Shown here piece after piece: positions 44,407-56,660 of a stretch of DNA of 64,000 nt; the stretch's first letter is position 1; each line of letters opens with the position of its first letter. The stretch comes from Rhipidocladum racemiflorum. Taxonomy: Eukaryota; Streptophyta; Magnoliopsida; Poales; Poaceae. Under the pieces are notes generated by a model. That model saw only the letters and a list, made by a program, of their open reading frames with translations, had not been told where the DNA came from and searched no databases. A program made the position numbers and the translations under genes. The stretch is taken from positions 16,165,558 to 16,229,557 of the forward strand of contig CM070576.1 in assembly GCA_036346355.1 (NCBI GenBank), written 5' to 3'.

Positions 44407-47400
44407 TGTAACATCCTCATTTTTGGCTTTCTGGAGAAAAACCTAATTTAAATAAAGTAAATTCAAAATTTGGAGTTTTATTGGTGGTTATAATAACCTG
44501 GCATCCATTCCCCTCCGAAATCGTGAATTAATTCCCTCCCGGAGAAAAATCGGATTTTCGATTCATGAGTGCAGAAAATTCACCCGAGTCCAAAATGCTC
44601 CAAAAATTCCCAAACCACTTCTAAAATGTTCCAAATATTCGAAATGATTTTAGGAATTATTCCCGGATTTTTAGACCTCCGTTCCTATTTTATCTCGCGG
44701 CTTTTGTTTAATGCTGCGATCCGCGCCGAATATTCAATTCCACAAATTTCATCCAAATTCAACCAAACCAATTCCATTGGGTCCCAAATATTCTAAAATG
44801 TCTCTAGGAATTTTTCCGAATTTTTAGGCCATTTTTCCTTATTTTCTCTCTAGGGTGAATGATTTGCGTATTAGCCAGGCCAACGAGCTCGCCACGTGGC
44901 GGTGCTACAGTGCTCGTCATCAACCTTGAGCCATGCACGATAGCTCTTCCAGGCAACAATGGAGATGGAAGTTTCCATACAAGCTCCTTCCATTCAAACT
45001 CACATAACTCCCTCATTTCAACTCCAATTAGCGAACGGTCGGATCCGTTGGAACCGTGACGACGCTACCTTTCCATCCCCGGTGTCTTTTCCGCTTCCAC
45101 CTCGCCGGAATACGCGCAGTTTACAAAAAACCGAAATGGCTTTGATTGCTCATAACTTTGCCGTTTCAACTCCAAACGACGCGATTCCACCTCTCAAATC
45201 TCCGTATAAGAATCCTCTTTCCGGGCATAGGCTTCTCTTTCCCTCTACTCCATCCATTTGCCCGTGAAATCGAGAAAAACGACGCAAGCTTGGTGTTCTT
45301 CGCGTTCTTTGGATTTTTGATCATATCTTCCACTCCGGTGGATCATTCTTCCTCCCGTTCGTTTCTTTGTGTTAGCATGGAAGTCTAGCTTCTAACCCAA
45401 TCATCAATTGTAGGATTTCTCAACCGTGGGCGACGAATTTGGAGCTTTTGTGCATTAGGCCGAACCTCCGTTCTTAGTCGATTTCTCCAATTCCGGTGAG
45501 TTTTGGTTCAATCCCTTCCTCCTAGATGTCCCTAAGGATGTTATCTAGTGATTCTAGGCTTTTGTTTGGATCAATTCCATGCAAAATTGAGAAAGAAATC
45601 AAGTTTTTGGGGGAAAAGTGGTGTTCTGTTCTTTTTGGAGTTAGTCTCTATTTCTTTAGGCATCTTCTATGGTGGTCATGCCTGAGCATGGCCGGCCGGC
45701 CATCGTCTTGTACTTGCTGTCATCGGCCAGCCTCGCCGCCGCCGCCTTCGCTGCCGCCGCCACGCCGGGCGCTCGCAAGGCCAGCCCGCCCGTCGCCGCC
45801 CCGTCGCCGGCCCCACTTCCCAATCTCTCACCTCCATGGCTCCCATGGTCTTTCTCAAGGTTGAAGACAACCTCATGCCAATGACAGGGTGGTCCCACTT
45901 GCCATACCCTCAAGACCAAGTCAAGCCTAGTCAAAGTCCAGTCAAAGTCCCGTTTGACCAGTCAAGCCGAGAGAGAATATTCCGGGAATATTCTCGGTTT
46001 TCCGATTTATTCAAAATTCAAACTTCTGAAGCTCATAACTTTCTCATCCGGACTCCGTTTGACTCCATTCAAATTTGTAAATTCATCTAAAATAAAGATC
46101 TACCTGCCAGTATTAATTTTATAATTTTTGGATTTTATTTATTTTTTGTTATTTATTTATTGCCTCGTTTTGCGTGTAGTCGACGATCGCGTGACCATGC
46201 CGATTCCGCCGCCGAACTTCCCGCGTACGAAGACCTACCCGAGACAGAAGGCAAGTCTCCTTGACGCATTTTGCTCCTATGTTTGCAAAATGATTTAAAT
46301 TGTTTATAAAGTTGCATGGTTATGTTTAATGAAATATGTCAAATATAAGAGTTAGTTATTCCGAAATTGTTAATTCCTCCTTGACATTGTTAATCATGTC
46401 CGTTGTAACCCTAGAACATTGTGTATACCATGCTTATGTTATATGGTGTCCTTTGCTACATAGTTCGATAGAATTGCTTAGGACCATTTTCCGATGAAAA
46501 CAACCCATGGGTGGGATTATTCAAAAAGAATGTTATCAAACGTGATTTGAAGGTTATTACTATGATTTTAGTACTGTTTTCTAAAATAAAAAGAAAAGGA
46601 AAATTTTTTGGACTTGGGCGGATTGGTTTGTCGGGTGGGTGCGGTTAGAGCACATTTTGTCTTGTGCAAGTACCGCCCCAAGTCATATAAGGACCGACGC
46701 TTGTGATTGCCCATTCTAAGCAATACCGTACTACCACATGTCTATAATGGTACAACCTGGCCAACTAATTTGTAGAAGCCTAGTTTAGACTGACCATTCG
46801 GTTGAATGTGAATGCCGGACGGAGGCAATGTTGTTTTTCTCACACGGCGCAAGAGGGGGCTTCTGTACTGGGCGGTTGGAACCCTAACAACGGTGAAACC
46901 TCGTGAGGTGGGTCTAGCTAGGTAGATACATTGTAACGGCCTTGTCATGATCTCTCTGCCGGCACACCAAAGGAAGTGTGTTAATAGCTTGGCATTAAGA
47001 GTTGATCGTGTCTTGTGGGTAAAGTTGTACACCTCTGCAGAGTAAAACTATTCGAATAGCCGTGCCTACGGTTAAAGGCAAAGCGAAGAATGCTTTCATA
47101 TTGGTAGACTTTGATTTTGTTTTTGAAAATGAAAAGTGGTTTGTTTTGGGGTTCGGGAGTGGTTAGAACTCTCGAATGTTGCTTGGCGGAAAGAGCCAAC
47201 CAGGTGGATAGAACCTGTTTTATATTTGACGGATGGAGTCACATGAATAAACTTGATCTTTTAACTATCGGCGGATAGAGCCCTTATGTTAGTGGTGGTG
47301 GATAGAACCTCACTACATTGTTAATTAATTCAATTATTACAAAGAATTGTAAAAGATGCTTTGTGAAATTATTTACTTAAGTATGATTTAATAAAATGTG

Positions 47401-47832
47401 GCTTTATGCAAATAAACCCTATTAAGCTTCCTTTGGAAAACCCCACATCAACATATTTTCCCGACTTGCTGAGTACTTTTGTACTCACGTGCTACACCAA
47501 CATTGTAATCATCAGAGAATTTCCAAGATGCCGAGGAAGAGGAGGAGTTCTTCGAGGAGGACTGCCAGGAGGACTAGTCGCGTCGCTTGTCGTCGCCTGT
47601 GGCGTTGTGGCATTCGCTCATTTCATTTTGCTTTTGTTTCTGCTGCTTTGTGTTCGGTCGTTGAACCGAGTATTGTAATAAGTGGCCATGTGGCCCATAC
47701 TTGACTATTTATATTACAATTTTCGTTATGTTCGGCAATGAAGTATCACTGTGACTGTGTGTACTAGCTACTGATCTGGGACTAATACGGAAATACACAG
47801 GAGATTCTGGATAGCCGATCCGGGGTCTCACA
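44407..47832 (+). mobile_element. Solo LTR of gypsy family B
   Basis: 3,426 bp, TGTAACATCCTCATTTTTGG to GATCCGGGGTCTCACA. The target duplication TGAAG is exact at 44402-44406 and 47833-47837. The empty-site sequence is preserved in the related LTR at about 17960 (ATAGATGAAGTATTGAAAAG), which confirms the insertion point. Open frames at 45526-45934 lie in its GC-rich, alanine/proline-rich stretch and have no domain. Confidence 0.94.
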
Positions 47833-48183
47833 TGAAGTATAGAAAAAGTTGGGGTTTCGATACAAGGAGCTTGTTAAGCGGCCGTTAAGCACGTCTAAAA
47901 GACTCAAATAGTAGCAAAAGGCTAAACTATCAAATAACCAAAACCCAAGTTATTTTGGGGGACTCCCTAGCTATATATAGGAGAAATAGTAGGCCAAAAC
48001 CAGGCTAGGGGCGTCCAAACCACATCCATAGCCGAGTAGGACTCATATTCCTAGTTTGACTCGGATTTGGAAAGATGACCGAACTTGTTTTGCAGATTTC
48101 CGTTGACTCGTAAGGAATTTGGATGTGGGGCCGGATCGGTTGGAAAGAGGACGACAAAACCTTTCAAACCAGTACTCATAGCC

Positions 48184-49111
48184 TGATGAGGACATCACTA
48201 CCATGGATCTTGCCATACCTACAAACCCAATGGAAACCAACAATGTCATACAAGGACCAATTACTCGAGCTCGCGCACGTCAATTCAATTACCAGGTGAA
48301 TGCGTTCCTCGGATTGCATACACATAATTTAATGAATGGAATGCTATTTAATCCTTGTGATAATTTTATTGTCCTTAGGAACCAAGGAGAAGGACTCCCA
48401 AAGCGTCCAAAGATGAAGCCAATTCTTCCGGTGCACAAGTTATACTCGGATTCGGCCTCGGGACAGCACCAACTTAAAACGACCATAACTTTTTGATCCA
48501 CAAGGGTGCTTGGGGTCTATGAGTACTAGTTTGAAAGGTTTCGACGTCCTCTTTCCAACGGATCCGACCCCATCCCCAAATTCCGTCCGAGTCAACGGAA
48601 TCTGCAAAACAATTGGCGTCACTTTTCCAAACCGAGAAGACTTGGGCTTTGGGCCTTGTAATAGAGTTGTAGTTGGTATCCCTCGCTTTGGGCGTGATTC
48701 CCACGCCCCTAGCTTTCATAAATAGCCAGACATCGGCTCCTTAGGGTTTTGGGTTTTATTTGATTAGTTTAGCCAAGTGCAAACTTGATCCTGCGAGTTG
48801 TCTTTGGGCGACCACCTTGTCAAGATCGTCAATAAGACTCCACTTTGTTTCGCTTCGATTTTATCCGCAATTTCAGATTGTTTATCCTATTGTTCTTGCT
48901 TGTTCTTCGGTTGCTTGCAGGAATTGAACCTCGTGTTCAGGTTGATCGTGCCACGGCAAGATCAATAACCAGCTGGAGTTGGTTTAGCGATTGCTAAGGC
49001 GCATCGTCGTAAATGCGGTGTAGTCGGATCGTCAAAGTCGACTCTAACAAATCGATCGTGTGTTTCTCATCGAAAGATCGGGACACCCATAGTGCCATCA
49101 CGGCTCCATCA
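48184..49111 (+). repeat. 5' LTR of gypsy element C
   Basis: 928 bp, TGATGAGGACATCAC to GGCTCCATCA, directly followed by AG and the primer-binding site. Differences from the 3' LTR number roughly a dozen and are mostly 1-bp indels. Confidence 0.93.
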
Positions 49112-49113
49112 AG

Positions 49114-49125
49114 TGGTATCAGAGC
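49114..49125 (+). other. Primer-binding site of gypsy element C
   Basis: TGGTATCAGAGC, complementary to the 3' end of initiator tRNA-Met, 2 bp after the 5' LTR. Confidence 0.93.
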
Positions 49126-49349
49126 AAACCAGGTTGCTCGGTGAGAATTCTTTACCCTAGATTAGTAGATTGATATCTTTCCTATAGTCCAGAGAAACGC
49201 CATCAGATTGGATCTCCCCATACCAAAACAATTTGAGCCTCGCATTTTCCTTTCCAGTGCACTGCGTTATTGAATTTTTGGTTGCATCGTCGTGTCGAGT
49301 TGCTGAATTCTAGTCTAGTTCCAGGTTAGAAGAAAATTTTTGTCTCCCA

Positions 49350-49740
49350 CAGCGGTTTCGAGCTGTGTTCGGTTTCGAGTTGTGTTCGGTTTCGAGTTGT
49401 GTTCCGTTTCGGTCCCGAACTGTTGAAAAAAAAAGAAAAAAAAAGGAAAAAAAAAAGAAAAAAAGAAAAGGTGTTCGGACCGAAGTTTTCTTTTCTTCCA
49501 ACTGGTCGCCGCTTGACTGGTCGCCCACTTGGTCGTCCGACCGGTTGCCCTCCTGTTAGCCGATCGTCGCCTCCGATCGTCGCCGATCAGTCGCCCACTG
49601 TTAGCCGTGGTTGCCTCCCGATCGTCGCTTGGTCGCCTCGGTCGCCGATCGTCGCCACTGTTAGTCGATCGTCGCTTGATGTCGCCAGTCGCCGCCTGAT
49701 GTCGCAGCCGATCGTCGCCTCTAGCCATGTCACACAGCCG
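49350..49740 (+). repeat. Low-complexity leader of element C
   Basis: Three or four copies of GTTCGGTTTCGAGTTGT (49365-49410), an A-rich purine run (49426-49470), then a loose minisatellite of GATCGTCGCC(T) variants (49555-49725). Long opposite-strand frames here translate the A-run to poly-Phe and are not genes. Confidence 0.8.
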
Positions 49741-50291
49741 TCCATTGGTCACACGACTGGTCTTCCGCCTGCATAACACTTGAAAGAAAAACGAGTCGGA
49801 TCGTTCCGCAAAAAAAAAAAAAAAAAAGACCTGTTTTTTATGTGCTAAACCTGTTTTCACAAGATCCCCAGTCTTTTGAGATAGTTCCCTTCTTTCGCGA
49901 ATTTTTTTTTCGCGCTGATTTTTTTTCTTTCATCTCATTTGTGGAACTGCATCTTGCCGATCACAGCTTTTGAGTCACGATCCTTGCTAGCCTAGAGTCA
50001 AGCAACTAGTGACTAGGCGTTGAACAATTCTTCAATTTTGCATTCAGATTGGATTATTGCTAAACTTTTGCTACTAAATTAAGCCTGTCCAAGCTCCACT
50101 TTCTACCGTCTGGCGTTCGATCCCTTGGCAATCGCTCTACACAAACTTCGGAGAACCTTTGACAACGCTAACAGCCGACAACGCTTTCTTTGCATTGTAA
50201 GAACTTGTAAGAACTTGGGTCATAGGCTTGGCGCTTGAGAGACTTGCCACCTAGTAGTTGATAGGAACATTATACTTGTGGTTTTGTTTCC

Positions 50292-51692
50292 TTGTCATCA
50301 ACTAACCATGTCGGTGACGAGTTCACTTCATCACTCTCCACGAACCAAGGGCATCATTGCTCACTTCCAAAAGATGACGAGGAAACCACCGATGGTCTTA
50401 GCGAGGATGTACGGCTCACTAATGGCGTATGTCAATGCAAGAAGACCGTCTCGGATCCATCGAGGCCGCACAAGGGATTGCTAACACTACTCTTGCTACT
50501 ATTTTGGCTAGACTTGATACTTTTGCATTTCTGCATCTGGTGCTCCCAATCCACCACCCCGTCGTCCAAGCAACAATTCGGCTCCACAGGAGGCCCTCAG
50601 CAGATTTAGAAGAAACGAGCGAAGAGCACGAATATGATGACACCAGCGATGTGGAGGAGGTCAACCCCATCCATTACGATAATGATCGTAACCATCAACG
50701 GCTACGCTTCAATCACCAAGGTATGCGGCGTGATCCTCCACGACCAAGGAGCGAGCGAGATGATGTTTTCCCTAAGGTAAATTTCAATATGACACCTTTT
50801 GAAGGTAAATATGACCCTGATGGTTACCTTAGTTGGGAATTACTTGTGGATCAAAAATTTGCGTGCCATGATTTCCCTGAGAATAGAATAGTTAGGGCTG
50901 CCACAAGTGAGTTTCTTGATTTTGCTTCGTTTGGTGGAGAGAACATTGCCGTACTCATCCAAATAATATACCCACCACTTGGGAAGCCTTGAAATTGCTA
51001 ATGAGGCATAGATTTGTTCCTTCATACTATGCTAGAGATTTATTGAATAAATTGCAGCGCCCTCTGACAAGGTAAGAATTCTGTGGAAGAATATTACCAA
51101 GAATTGCAAATTGGCATGTTGCGTTGTGTATTAATTGAGAATGAGGAAGCTTCTATTGCTAGTTTCTTAGGTGGTTTAACTCGAGAAATCCAGGATATTC
51201 TAGACTATAAGGATTATAATTCGATGACTCGGTTGTTCCATCTTGCTTGCAAAGCTGAGCGTGAAGTGCAGGGCGTCAATCGAGGGCCAAGACTAACTTT
51301 TCTGCAGGTCGAACTACTTCGTGGACACCGCGCACCTGCTGCCCCTGCCGGCCGTACTACCACGCCGACCTCTTCCATCAACGAGCGGCGTCCACAACCG
51401 CAAATTCGGCACCACGACCAACGCCCGACGAAAAGTGCCACACAAGCTACTACAAATAGTTCGTCGTAAATCGATCGCATCAACGGGGCGCACCAAAGAT
51501 GTTCGGTGCCATCGCTGCAAGGGTTTCGGTCACATGATGAAGGAGTGTCCGAACAAGCGTGTGTTAATAATCCGTGAAGACGGCGAGTATGACTCGGCAA
51601 GTGATCTTGATGAAGAAACATATGCTTTGCTCATTGAACATGAAGACGGCGATCCAAATGCCGAGCACGACGAAGTGCACGTGAGCTGGTGA
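50292..51692 (+). pseudogene. Gag of gypsy element C, frameshifted
   Basis: The likely start is ATG 50292. The frame shifts near 50435, continues in 50429-50992 with the gag core (NFNMTPFEGKYDPDGYLSWE, then QKFACHDFPENRIVRAATSE), shifts again after about 50935, continues in 51083-51469 (ENEEASIASFLGGLTREIQD) and ends in 51321-51692. The last part has a single CCHC knuckle, CHRCKGFGHMMKEC. Three or more single-base changes separate the parts. Downstream acidic residues (EDGEYDSASDLDEE) match the usual end of gag in this group. Confidence 0.82.
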
Positions 51693-51825
51693 TCTTGACC
51701 AATATTTGAGTATTATTGCACAACGTGGTGCTTAGTGCTTTCAGATTGCTCGGCCGATCCAAATCAACGCCACAACTTGTTTTACACAAAAGGCGTCATC
51801 AAGGAGCGATCCATTCGAATAATCA

Positions 51826-52434
51826 TTGATGGGGAGTTGCAATAATCTAGCCAGCATGGACATGGTGGAGAAGCTAGCACTCTCCACTAGACCACACCCT
51901 CAGCCATACCACATTCAATGGTTCAACAACGGCAAACTCAAGGTAACTCGCATGGTAAGAGTACATTTCGCTTTAGGTTCCTATCATGATTATGTTGATT
52001 GCGATGTCGTACCTATGCAAGCATGTTCTATGTTATTAGGTAGACCGTGGCAATATGATAAGGATTGTTTACATCATGGTAGAACAAATCAATACTCTTT
52101 TGTGCATAAAGAAAAGAAAATTATGCTACACCCAATGTGCTTTGATGCCATTGTAAAGGATGAAATCGCTAGATCTAGCAAAGAGAAAAATCGAGAGAAT
52201 TCTAAGAGTGAAAATCAGATTGTCACCAAAGGACTTGAACAACATAAACAGAGAGAATCTAACCTTGATTGTGCTAAGCCGAATGAGATTAAATTGAAAG
52301 GTGCTTGTTTTCTTGCAACAAAATCTGATTTGAATGAGTTGGCTGTTTGTAGGTCTACATGCTATGCTTTGGTGCAAAGAAACTTTGTTTTCTCTAGAGG
52401 AGATGTCCCTCTCTTTGCCTCCTGTTGTCACTAA
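51826..52434 (+). pseudogene. Gypsy C protease region
   Basis: 202 codons. The conserved part includes VRVHFALGSYHDYVDCDVVP and ACSMLLGRPWQYD, the second half of a retropepsin-like domain and its flap-side LLGRPW motif. The N-terminal strand with the catalytic D(S/T)G should lie near 51790-51850 but is not seen intact: the GSCNNLAS motif replaces the usual D.G..H.(F/V)I region. The C-terminal 100 residues are a charged linker to reverse transcriptase. Confidence 0.75.
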
Positions 52435-53160
52435 CCTTTGCAGGAATACACCGACATCTTTCCAAAGGACATCCCCTCAGGGCTGCCGCCAATTAGAGGG
52501 ATTGAGCATCAAATTGATCTCATTCGAGGGCATCCTTGCCCAACCGAGCACCTTACAGAACCAACCTGAAGAGACACAAGAGATACAACGCCAAGTTCAC
52601 GAATTACTTGATAAAGGGTACGACGTGAATCTCTTAGTCCTTGTCTTTGTACCAGTCATTTTAGTACCTAAGAAAGATGGAACATGGCGCATGTGTGTGG
52701 ATTGTAGAGCAATTAATAATATCACCATTAGATATCGCCATCCTATTCCTCGGTTAGACGATATGCTTGATGAACTAAGTGGCTCTACTATGTTCTCTAA
52801 AGTGGATTTGCGTAGTGGGTATCACCAGATTCGCATGAAGTTAGGAGATGAATGGAAAACAGCATTTAAAACTAGGTTCGGGTTATATGAGTGGTTAGTA
52901 ATGCCTTTCGGGTTGACTAATGCTCCTAGCACATTCATGAGGTGATGAGCGAGGTTTTACGTGCTTTCATTGGAAAATTTGTGGTAGTTTACTTCGATGA
53001 TATCTTGATTTATAGCAAATCTTTAGAGGATCATCTTGAACATCTACGTCTTGTTTTTAATGCTTTACGCGATGCACGCTTATTTGGTAACCTTGAGAAG
53101 TGCACCTTTGCACGGATCGAGTATCTTTTCTTGGCTATGTTGTTACTCCACAGGAATTGA
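52334..53160 (+). pseudogene. Gypsy C reverse transcriptase
   Basis: Two adjoining frames, 52334-52945 and 52942-53160. Fingers and palm: VPKKDGTWRMCVDCRAINN, FSKVDLRSGYHQIRM, KTAFKTRFGLYEWLVMPFGL, TNAPSTFM. The frame is broken at about 52941, just before the MSEVLRAFIGKFVVVYFDD segment. The active site is YFDD, with both metal-binding Asp residues. Thumb sequence 53160-53460 continues with further frame changes (VPFAWG, then a DAS-like segment near 53435). Confidence 0.87.
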
Positions 53161-53463
53161 AGTTGACCAAGCCAAGGTTGAAGCAATCTGAGTTGGCCGA
53201 CTCCTAACACGGTCACACAGTGCGAAGTTTTCTAGGACTTCTTTGGATTCTATCGTCGTTTTGTGAAGGACTTGACCATCACTGCACCCATGAATGAGCT
53301 CACCAAGAAGGGTGTACCTTTTGCTTGGGGCAAGCCGCAGGAAGATGCCTTCAACATTCCGAAAGCTAAGTTAACCCATGCACCCTTACTCCAGCTTCCA
53401 GGACTTTTCTAAGACTTTTGAACTAGAATGTGATGCTAGTGGAATTGGTTTGGGTGGTGTTCA

Positions 53464-54783
53464 TTGCAAGAAGGAAAACACATTGCTTATTTTAGTGAGA
53501 AATTGAGTGGGCCAAGTTTGAATTATTCTACTTATGATAAGGAGTTATATGCGCTAGTTCGAACTTTAGAAACATGGCAACATTATTTATGGCCCAAGGA
53601 ATTTGTTATACATTCGGATCATGAATCGTTAAAACATATTAGAAGTCAAGCTAAACTGAACCGTAGACATGCAAAGTGGGTTGAATTCATTGAGTCATTT
53701 CCTTATGTAATCAAACACAAAAAGGGAAAGGATAATGTCATTGCTGATGCCTTGTCTAGGAGATATACCATGCTCTCACAACTTGACTTCAAAATTTTTG
53801 GTTTGGAAACGATTAAAGCGCAATATGTGCATGATAATGATTTTAACAATGTGTTGCTCAATTGTAAAGAGGGAAAAACTTGGAACAAATTTGTCCTCAA
53901 CAATGGGTTTGTGTTTAGGGCAAACAAACTATGCATTCCAGCTAGTTCTGTTCGTTTGTTATTGCTACAGGAAGCGCATGGAGGAGGATTGAATGGACAG
54001 TTTGGTGTGAAGAGGACGGAGGACATACTCGCTAGCCATTTCTTTTGGCCTAGGATGAGACGAGACGTGGAACGTTTCATCGCTCGCTGTTCTACATGTC
54101 AAAAAGCTAAGTCACGACTTAATCCCCATGGTTTATACATGCCTCTGCCTGTTCCTAACGTGCCTTGGGAGGATATTTCTATGGACTTTGTTTTAGGACT
54201 CCCTAGAACAAAGAAGGGGAGGGATAGTATCTTTGTCGTTGTGGATAGATTTTCTAAAATGGCACACTTCATACCTTGTCACAAAAGCGATGACGCTACC
54301 AACATTGTTGACTTATTCTTTCGTGAAATTGTTCGCTTACATGGTGTGCCTAACACAATAGTTTCAGATCGTGACACTAAATTCTTAAGCCACTTTTGGA
54401 GAACTTTGTGGGCTAAATTGGGGACTAAACTTTTATTTTCTACTACTTGTCATCCCCAAACTGATGGACAAACTGAGGTCGTTAATCGAACTTTATCTAC
54501 CATGCTTAGGGCTGTTTTGAAAAAGAACATTAAATTGTGGGAAGAATGCTTGCCTCATATTGAGTTTGCTTATAATCGGTCTATGCATTCTACAACTAAG
54601 ATGTGCCCTTTTGAGATTGTATATGGCTTTGTACCTCATGCTCCAATTGATTTGTTACCTCTGCCATCTTCGGAGAAATTGAATCTTGATGCTAAACAAC
54701 GTCTTGATTTGATTATGAAAATGCATGAGACAACTAAAGAAAACATAGAGTGCATGAATGCTAAATATAAACTTCTTTGGTAG
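53464..54783 (+). pseudogene. Gypsy C RNase H and integrase
   Basis: The longest intact frame of the element, 439 codons. RNase H occupies about 1-100 (YSTYDKELYALVRTLETWQH, SDHESLKHI, DNVIADALSRRY). Integrase follows: zinc domain with HGGG...CSTCQKAK, in which the second His of HHCC is replaced (GQFG instead of GHFG); catalytic core with the first Asp in ISMDFVLGLP, the second in VSDRDTKF and Glu in HPQTDGQTEVVNR; then HIEFAYNRSMHSTTKMCPFE. The frame ends at 54783; the GPY/F-type end (ADGPFKVLAKINDNAYKLEL, FNIADLKPYL) continues in the 54826-55053 frame. No chromodomain is seen. Confidence 0.9.
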
Positions 54784-55041
54784 TAAGGGAAGGAAACATG
54801 TAACTTTTGAACCAGGCGATTTAGTTTGGTTGCATTTGCGAAAAGATCGTTTCCCGAATTAAGAAAATCTAAGTTGATGCCACGAGCTGATGGTCCTTTC
54901 AAAGTATTGGCAAAGATTAATGATAATGCATACAAGCTTGAATTGCCTGCAGATTTTGGGGTTAGTCCCACATTCAACATTGCCGATTTGAAACCATACT
55001 TGGGAGAAGATGATGAACTTGAGTCGAGGACGACTCAAATG

Positions 55042-55054
55042 CAAGAAGGGAGGA
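55042..55054 (+). other. Polypurine tract of gypsy element C
   Basis: CAAGAAGGGAGGA immediately before the 3' LTR start TGATGAGG. Confidence 0.85.
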
Positions 55055-55984
55055 TGATGAGGACATCACTACCATGGATACTTGCCATACCTACAAACCC
55101 AATGGAAACCAACAATGTCATACAAGGACCAATTACTCGAGCTCGCGCCGCGTCAATTCAATTACCAGGTGAATGCGTTCCTCGGATTGCATACACATAA
55201 TTTAATGAATGGAATGCTATTTAATCCTTGTGATAATTTTATTGTCCTTAGGAACCAAGGAGAAGGACTCCCAACCGTCCAGCATGAAGCCAATTCTTCC
55301 GGTGCACAAGTTATACTCGGATTCGGCCTCCGGGACAGCACCAACTTAAAACGACCATAACTTTTGATCCACAAGGGTGCTTGGGGTCTATGAGTACTAG
55401 TTTGAAAGGTTTCGACGTCCTCTTTCCAACGGATCCGACCCCATCCCCAAATTCCGTCCGAGTCAACGGGAATCTGCAAAACAATTGGCGTCACTTTTCC
55501 AAACCGAGAAGACTTGGGCTTTGGGCCTTGTAATAGAGTTGTAGTTGGTATCCCTCTGCTTTGGGCGTGATTCCCACGCCCTAGCTTTCATAAATAGCCA
55601 GACATCGGCTCCTTAGGGTTTTGGGTTTTATTTGATTAGTTTAGCCAAGTGCAAACTTGATCCTGCGAGTTGTCTTTGGGCGACCACCTTGTCAAGATCG
55701 TCAATAAGACTCCACTTTGTTTCGCTTCCAGTTTTATCCGCAATTTCAGATTGTTTATCCTATTGTTCTTGCTTGTTCTTCGGTTGCTTGCAGGAATTGA
55801 ACCTCGTGTTCAGGTTGATCGTGCCCACGGCAAGATCAATAACCCGCTGGAGTTGGTTTAGCGATTGCTAAGGCGCATCGTCGTCGTACGGTGTAGTCGG
55901 ATCGTCAAAGTCGACTCTAACAAATCGATCGTGTGTTTCTCATCGAAAGATCGGGACACCCATAGTGCCATCACGGCTCCATCA
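55055..55984 (+). repeat. 3' LTR of gypsy element C
   Basis: 930 bp with the same ends as the 5' LTR. Short frames in it are LTR sequence. Confidence 0.93.
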
Positions 55985-56323
55985 TAGACCCCAAAAACCC
56001 TTGTGGATCAAAAGTTATAGTCGTTTTAAGTTGGGGCTGTCCAGGGGGCCGAATCCGAGTTGAACTTGTGCACCGGAAGAATTGGCTTCATGCTTGACGT
56101 TTGGGAGTCCTTCTCCTTGGTTCCTAAGGACAATAAAATCATCACAATGATTAAATAGCATTCCATTCATTAAATTATTTGTATGCAACCCGAGGAACGC
56201 ATTCACCTGGTAATTGAATTGACGTGCGCGAGCTCGAGTAATTGGCCCTTGTATTACATTGTTGGTTTCAATTGGGTTTGTAGGCATGGCCGTATCGATG
56301 GTAGTGATGTCCTCATCACTATG

Positions 56324-56398
56324 ACTTTGGATTTTTCCTATTTTAGTTCATCCCTTCCAAATGCAATGCTATTGCATACGCCTTGCATTTGTGGGGGG
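56324..56398 (+). repeat. Copia D internal 3' end with polypurine tract
   Basis: Continues the sequence interrupted at 44159. It ends GCATTTGTGGGGGG, a copia-type purine tract, directly before the LTR start TGTTAGAG. Confidence 0.65.
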
Positions 56399-56660
56399 TG
56401 TTAGAGATAGAGTCCTGTTATTCTAGTATCTATATTAGAGATAGAGTCCTGTTATTCCTTTCCCTCATGTACTTTATATATTGTGGCTATTGGCCCTCAT
56501 ATTGAATACAAGTCATATTCATAACAACTGATTCATCTAATTGGCTAAATGAATAATTTACAGACTATGTACCGAAATCATATCGTTTCTAGTTCAGCAA
56601 ATCATAGGTGAAACAGTGACAATCGATGTCAGCAATTCTGATTCATCTAACAAGTGGTAA
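56399..56660 (+). repeat. Copia LTR (family D)
   Basis: 262 bp bounded by the inverted ends TGTTAGA and TCTAACA. It contains a TATA box (CTTTATATAT near 56473) and a polyadenylation-like GAATACAAG near 56504, the usual LTR promoter layout. A 37-bp segment TTAGAGATAGAGTCCTGTTA is repeated at 56401 and 56438. A partial second copy of this LTR is at 43556-43716. Confidence 0.72.

Larger units (their letters stand above)
48184..55984 (+). mobile_element. Complete Ty3/gypsy element C
   Basis: 7.8 kb, with LTRs at 48184-49111 and 55055-55984. Flanks are TAGCC (48179-48183) and TAGAC (55985-55989). The uninterrupted family sequence near 18307 reads CTCATAGACC, so TAGAC is ancestral and the left copy has one substitution. 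Gene order is gag, protease, reverse transcriptase, RNase H, integrase. The long leader (49126-50290) holds an A/G-rich run and a CGATCGTC repeat. The LTRs are nearly identical, yet gag and pol carry several frameshifts. Confidence 0.93.
44160..56318 (-). mobile_element. Solo LTR of gypsy family C, split by two later insertions
   Basis: Left end TGATGTAACACTGGG (44160), right end GATGTCCTCATCA (56318), with a perfect 5-bp target duplication CTATG at 44155-44159 and 56319-56323. Its own sequence is 44160-44406, 47838-48183 and 55990-56318, about 922 bp in total, the same as the other family C LTRs. The inserts are a family B solo LTR and a complete family C element in the opposite orientation. 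Confidence 0.92.

Noticed and set aside
45656..45934. Overlapping Ala/Pro-rich frames on both strands
   Set aside because: They lie in the GC-rich part of the family B solo LTR, have no domain, and several frames are open simultaneously because of base composition.
49315..49860. 181-codon minus-strand frame with long Phe runs
   Set aside because: It is the reverse translation of an A-rich purine run and a GATCGTCGCC minisatellite in the leader of element C.
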